Shown here: positions 13,602 through 14,305 of the stretch, piece by piece
How positions within the stretch are numbered: position 1 is the first letter of the stretch
Layout of the letters: each line of letters opens with the position of its first letter
NCBI GenBank assembly: GCA_965651595.1
Contig: CBFGTA010000058.1
Location: 1 to 14,305, forward strand
DNA length: 14,305 nt
Source: CBFGTA01 sp965651595
GTDB lineage: Bacteria > Actinomycetota > Actinomycetes > S36-B12 > UBA10799
Reading direction: 5' to 3'
Notes under the pieces: model-generated
What the model was told of the DNA's origin: nothing
Database searches by the model: none
The model's input: only the letters and a program-made list of their open reading frames with translations
Translations under genes and position numbers: made by a program

Positions 13602-14305
13602 ATGGCAACATCGCAGGCCAAGGCCACTCAAGGCGGAGGGCCGGGGGCGTCGACCCGTGCCCGTCGCCGGTTAATCAACTATCCACGGGCGAACCGTCGC
13701 GGCTTCCGCCGCTGGATTCCGTCTGTGCGCTTGGTGCTCGCGACAGCTTTCTCGGCAGTGCTCCTGGCCCTAGCGGGGTTTGCGGCCGCAGTCGCATTTG
13801 TTCCCGTGCCCGAACCCAACGACATAGCTATCGCTGAACGCAGCATTGTTTACTACCGCGATGGTGAGACGGAGATAGGACGATTCGGGGAAGCGAACCG
13901 GGTGAGTATTGGACTCGACGAGGTCCCCGAGCATTTGCAGGAGGCGGTGCTCGCAGCCGAGGACCGCGGCTTTTACGACCATGGCGGATTCGATCCTGGT
14001 GCTCTGGTCCGGGCCGGTTGGAACTCGGTGACGGGGGGATCAGTCCAGGGAGGTTCGACGATCACTCAGCAGTACGCCAAGAACGCCTATCTCACCCACG
14101 ACCAGACCATGACGCGGAAACTGCGGGAGTTGGTGTTGGCCGTCAAGCTCGACGTGTCGTCGAGCAAGGAAGACATTCTGCAGGACTACCTCAACACGAT
14201 CTACTTCGGTCGCGGTGCTTACGGGGTCGAGACCGCCGCGTGGGCGTACTACAACAAGCCCGCCAAAGCCTTAAACCGCCGCGAGTCGGTGGCCTTGGCC
14301 GCCAT
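13602..14305 (+). CDS. Class A penicillin-binding protein, N-terminal part with GT51 domain (cut by right edge)
   Basis: Bifunctional peptidoglycan synthase; the visible 234 codons hold the N-tail, the membrane anchor and most of the glycosyltransferase. A basic, probably disordered cytoplasmic tail (1-42) precedes one transmembrane helix (about 43-68, VLATAFSAVLLALAGFAAAV). GT51 motif 1 is EDRGFYDHGG (120-129, with the catalytic Glu at 120). Motif 2 is GGSTITQQYAKN (150-161). Motif 3 is RKLRE (172-176). Motif 4 is KEDILQDYLNTIYFGRGAYG (189-208), with Gln194 where many family members have Glu. The transpeptidase domain lies beyond the window. ATG at 13602 has AAAGGA about 9 bases upstream. 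It corresponds to PonA1 (Rv0050) by its position after DUF5318. The protein works at the outer face of the membrane, polymerising lipid II. Confidence 0.95.
   Translation, partial: MATSQAKATQGGGPGASTRARRRLINYPRANRRGFRRWIPSVRLVLATAFSAVLLALAGFAAAVAFVPVPEPNDIAIAERSIVYYRDGETEIGRFGEANRVSIGLDEVPEHLQEAVLAAEDRGFYDHGGFDPGALVRAGWNSVTGGSVQGGSTITQQYAKNAYLTHDQTMTRKLRELVLAVKLDVSSSKEDILQDYLNTIYFGRGAYGVETAAWAYYNKPAKALNRRESVALAA

Noticed and set aside
1..14305. CRISPR arrays, insertion sequences, tRNA or rRNA genes, phage or toxin-antitoxin genes
   Set aside because: No regularly spaced repeats, no transposase or integrase frames, no tRNA cloverleaf signatures and no terminal inverted repeats were seen on either strand.

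Overview
The window is a GC-rich chromosomal segment of an actinobacterium (Actinomycetota, most likely class Actinomycetes; I cannot go below that). This rests on synteny I recognise. A DUF6049 gene, a NUDIX hydrolase and a divergent CCA tRNA nucleotidyltransferase correspond to the Rv3909/Rv3908/Rv3907c arrangement of Mycobacterium tuberculosis. The inositol-3-phosphate synthase, PadR, DUF5318 and class A PBP genes correspond to Rv0046c/Rv0047c/Rv0049/Rv0050. In streptomycetes these two blocks lie next to each other near oriC (from memory), so this is probably an origin-proximal region. GTG starts are common and several genes look leaderless, which also fits.

Layout. Positions 1-1389 (-): the N-terminal part of an exported DUF6049 protein, overlapping the NUDIX gene (1386-1895, -) by 4 bases. 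Divergent from it is the CCA-adding enzyme (1952-3397, +). Convergent with that is an APC-family amino acid permease (3482-4987, -). Positions 5112-8538 (-): an apparent three-gene operon of OmpR-type response regulator, sensor kinase and MFS exporter. Positions 8791-10499 (-): PadR regulator followed 2 bases later by inositol-3-phosphate synthase. They are preceded by a palindrome-rich promoter and followed by two tandem hairpins. Positions 10803-12455 (-): an FAD-dependent dehydrogenase of the fumarate reductase/3-ketosteroid dehydrogenase superfamily. Positions 12601-12819 (-): a 72-residue protein with two membrane helices. Positions 12959-13483 (+): a DUF5318 zinc-motif protein. From 13602 (+): a class A penicillin-binding protein cut by the right edge.

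How the genes fit together. Much of the window serves the cell envelope: myo-inositol for phosphatidylinositol and mycothiol-type products, peptidoglycan synthesis by the PBP, and a sensor-kinase-linked exporter. tRNA 3'-end maturation and nucleotide clean-up sit at the left. Relative to the conserved actinobacterial block, the amino acid permease, the two-component system, the FAD dehydrogenase and the small membrane protein look like lineage-specific insertions.

I see no mobile element, CRISPR array, tRNA, rRNA or obvious defence or biosynthetic cluster. I found no clearly new multi-gene system. The best leads are regulatory: the PadR operator arrangement, the kinase-exporter operon and several leaderless starts.
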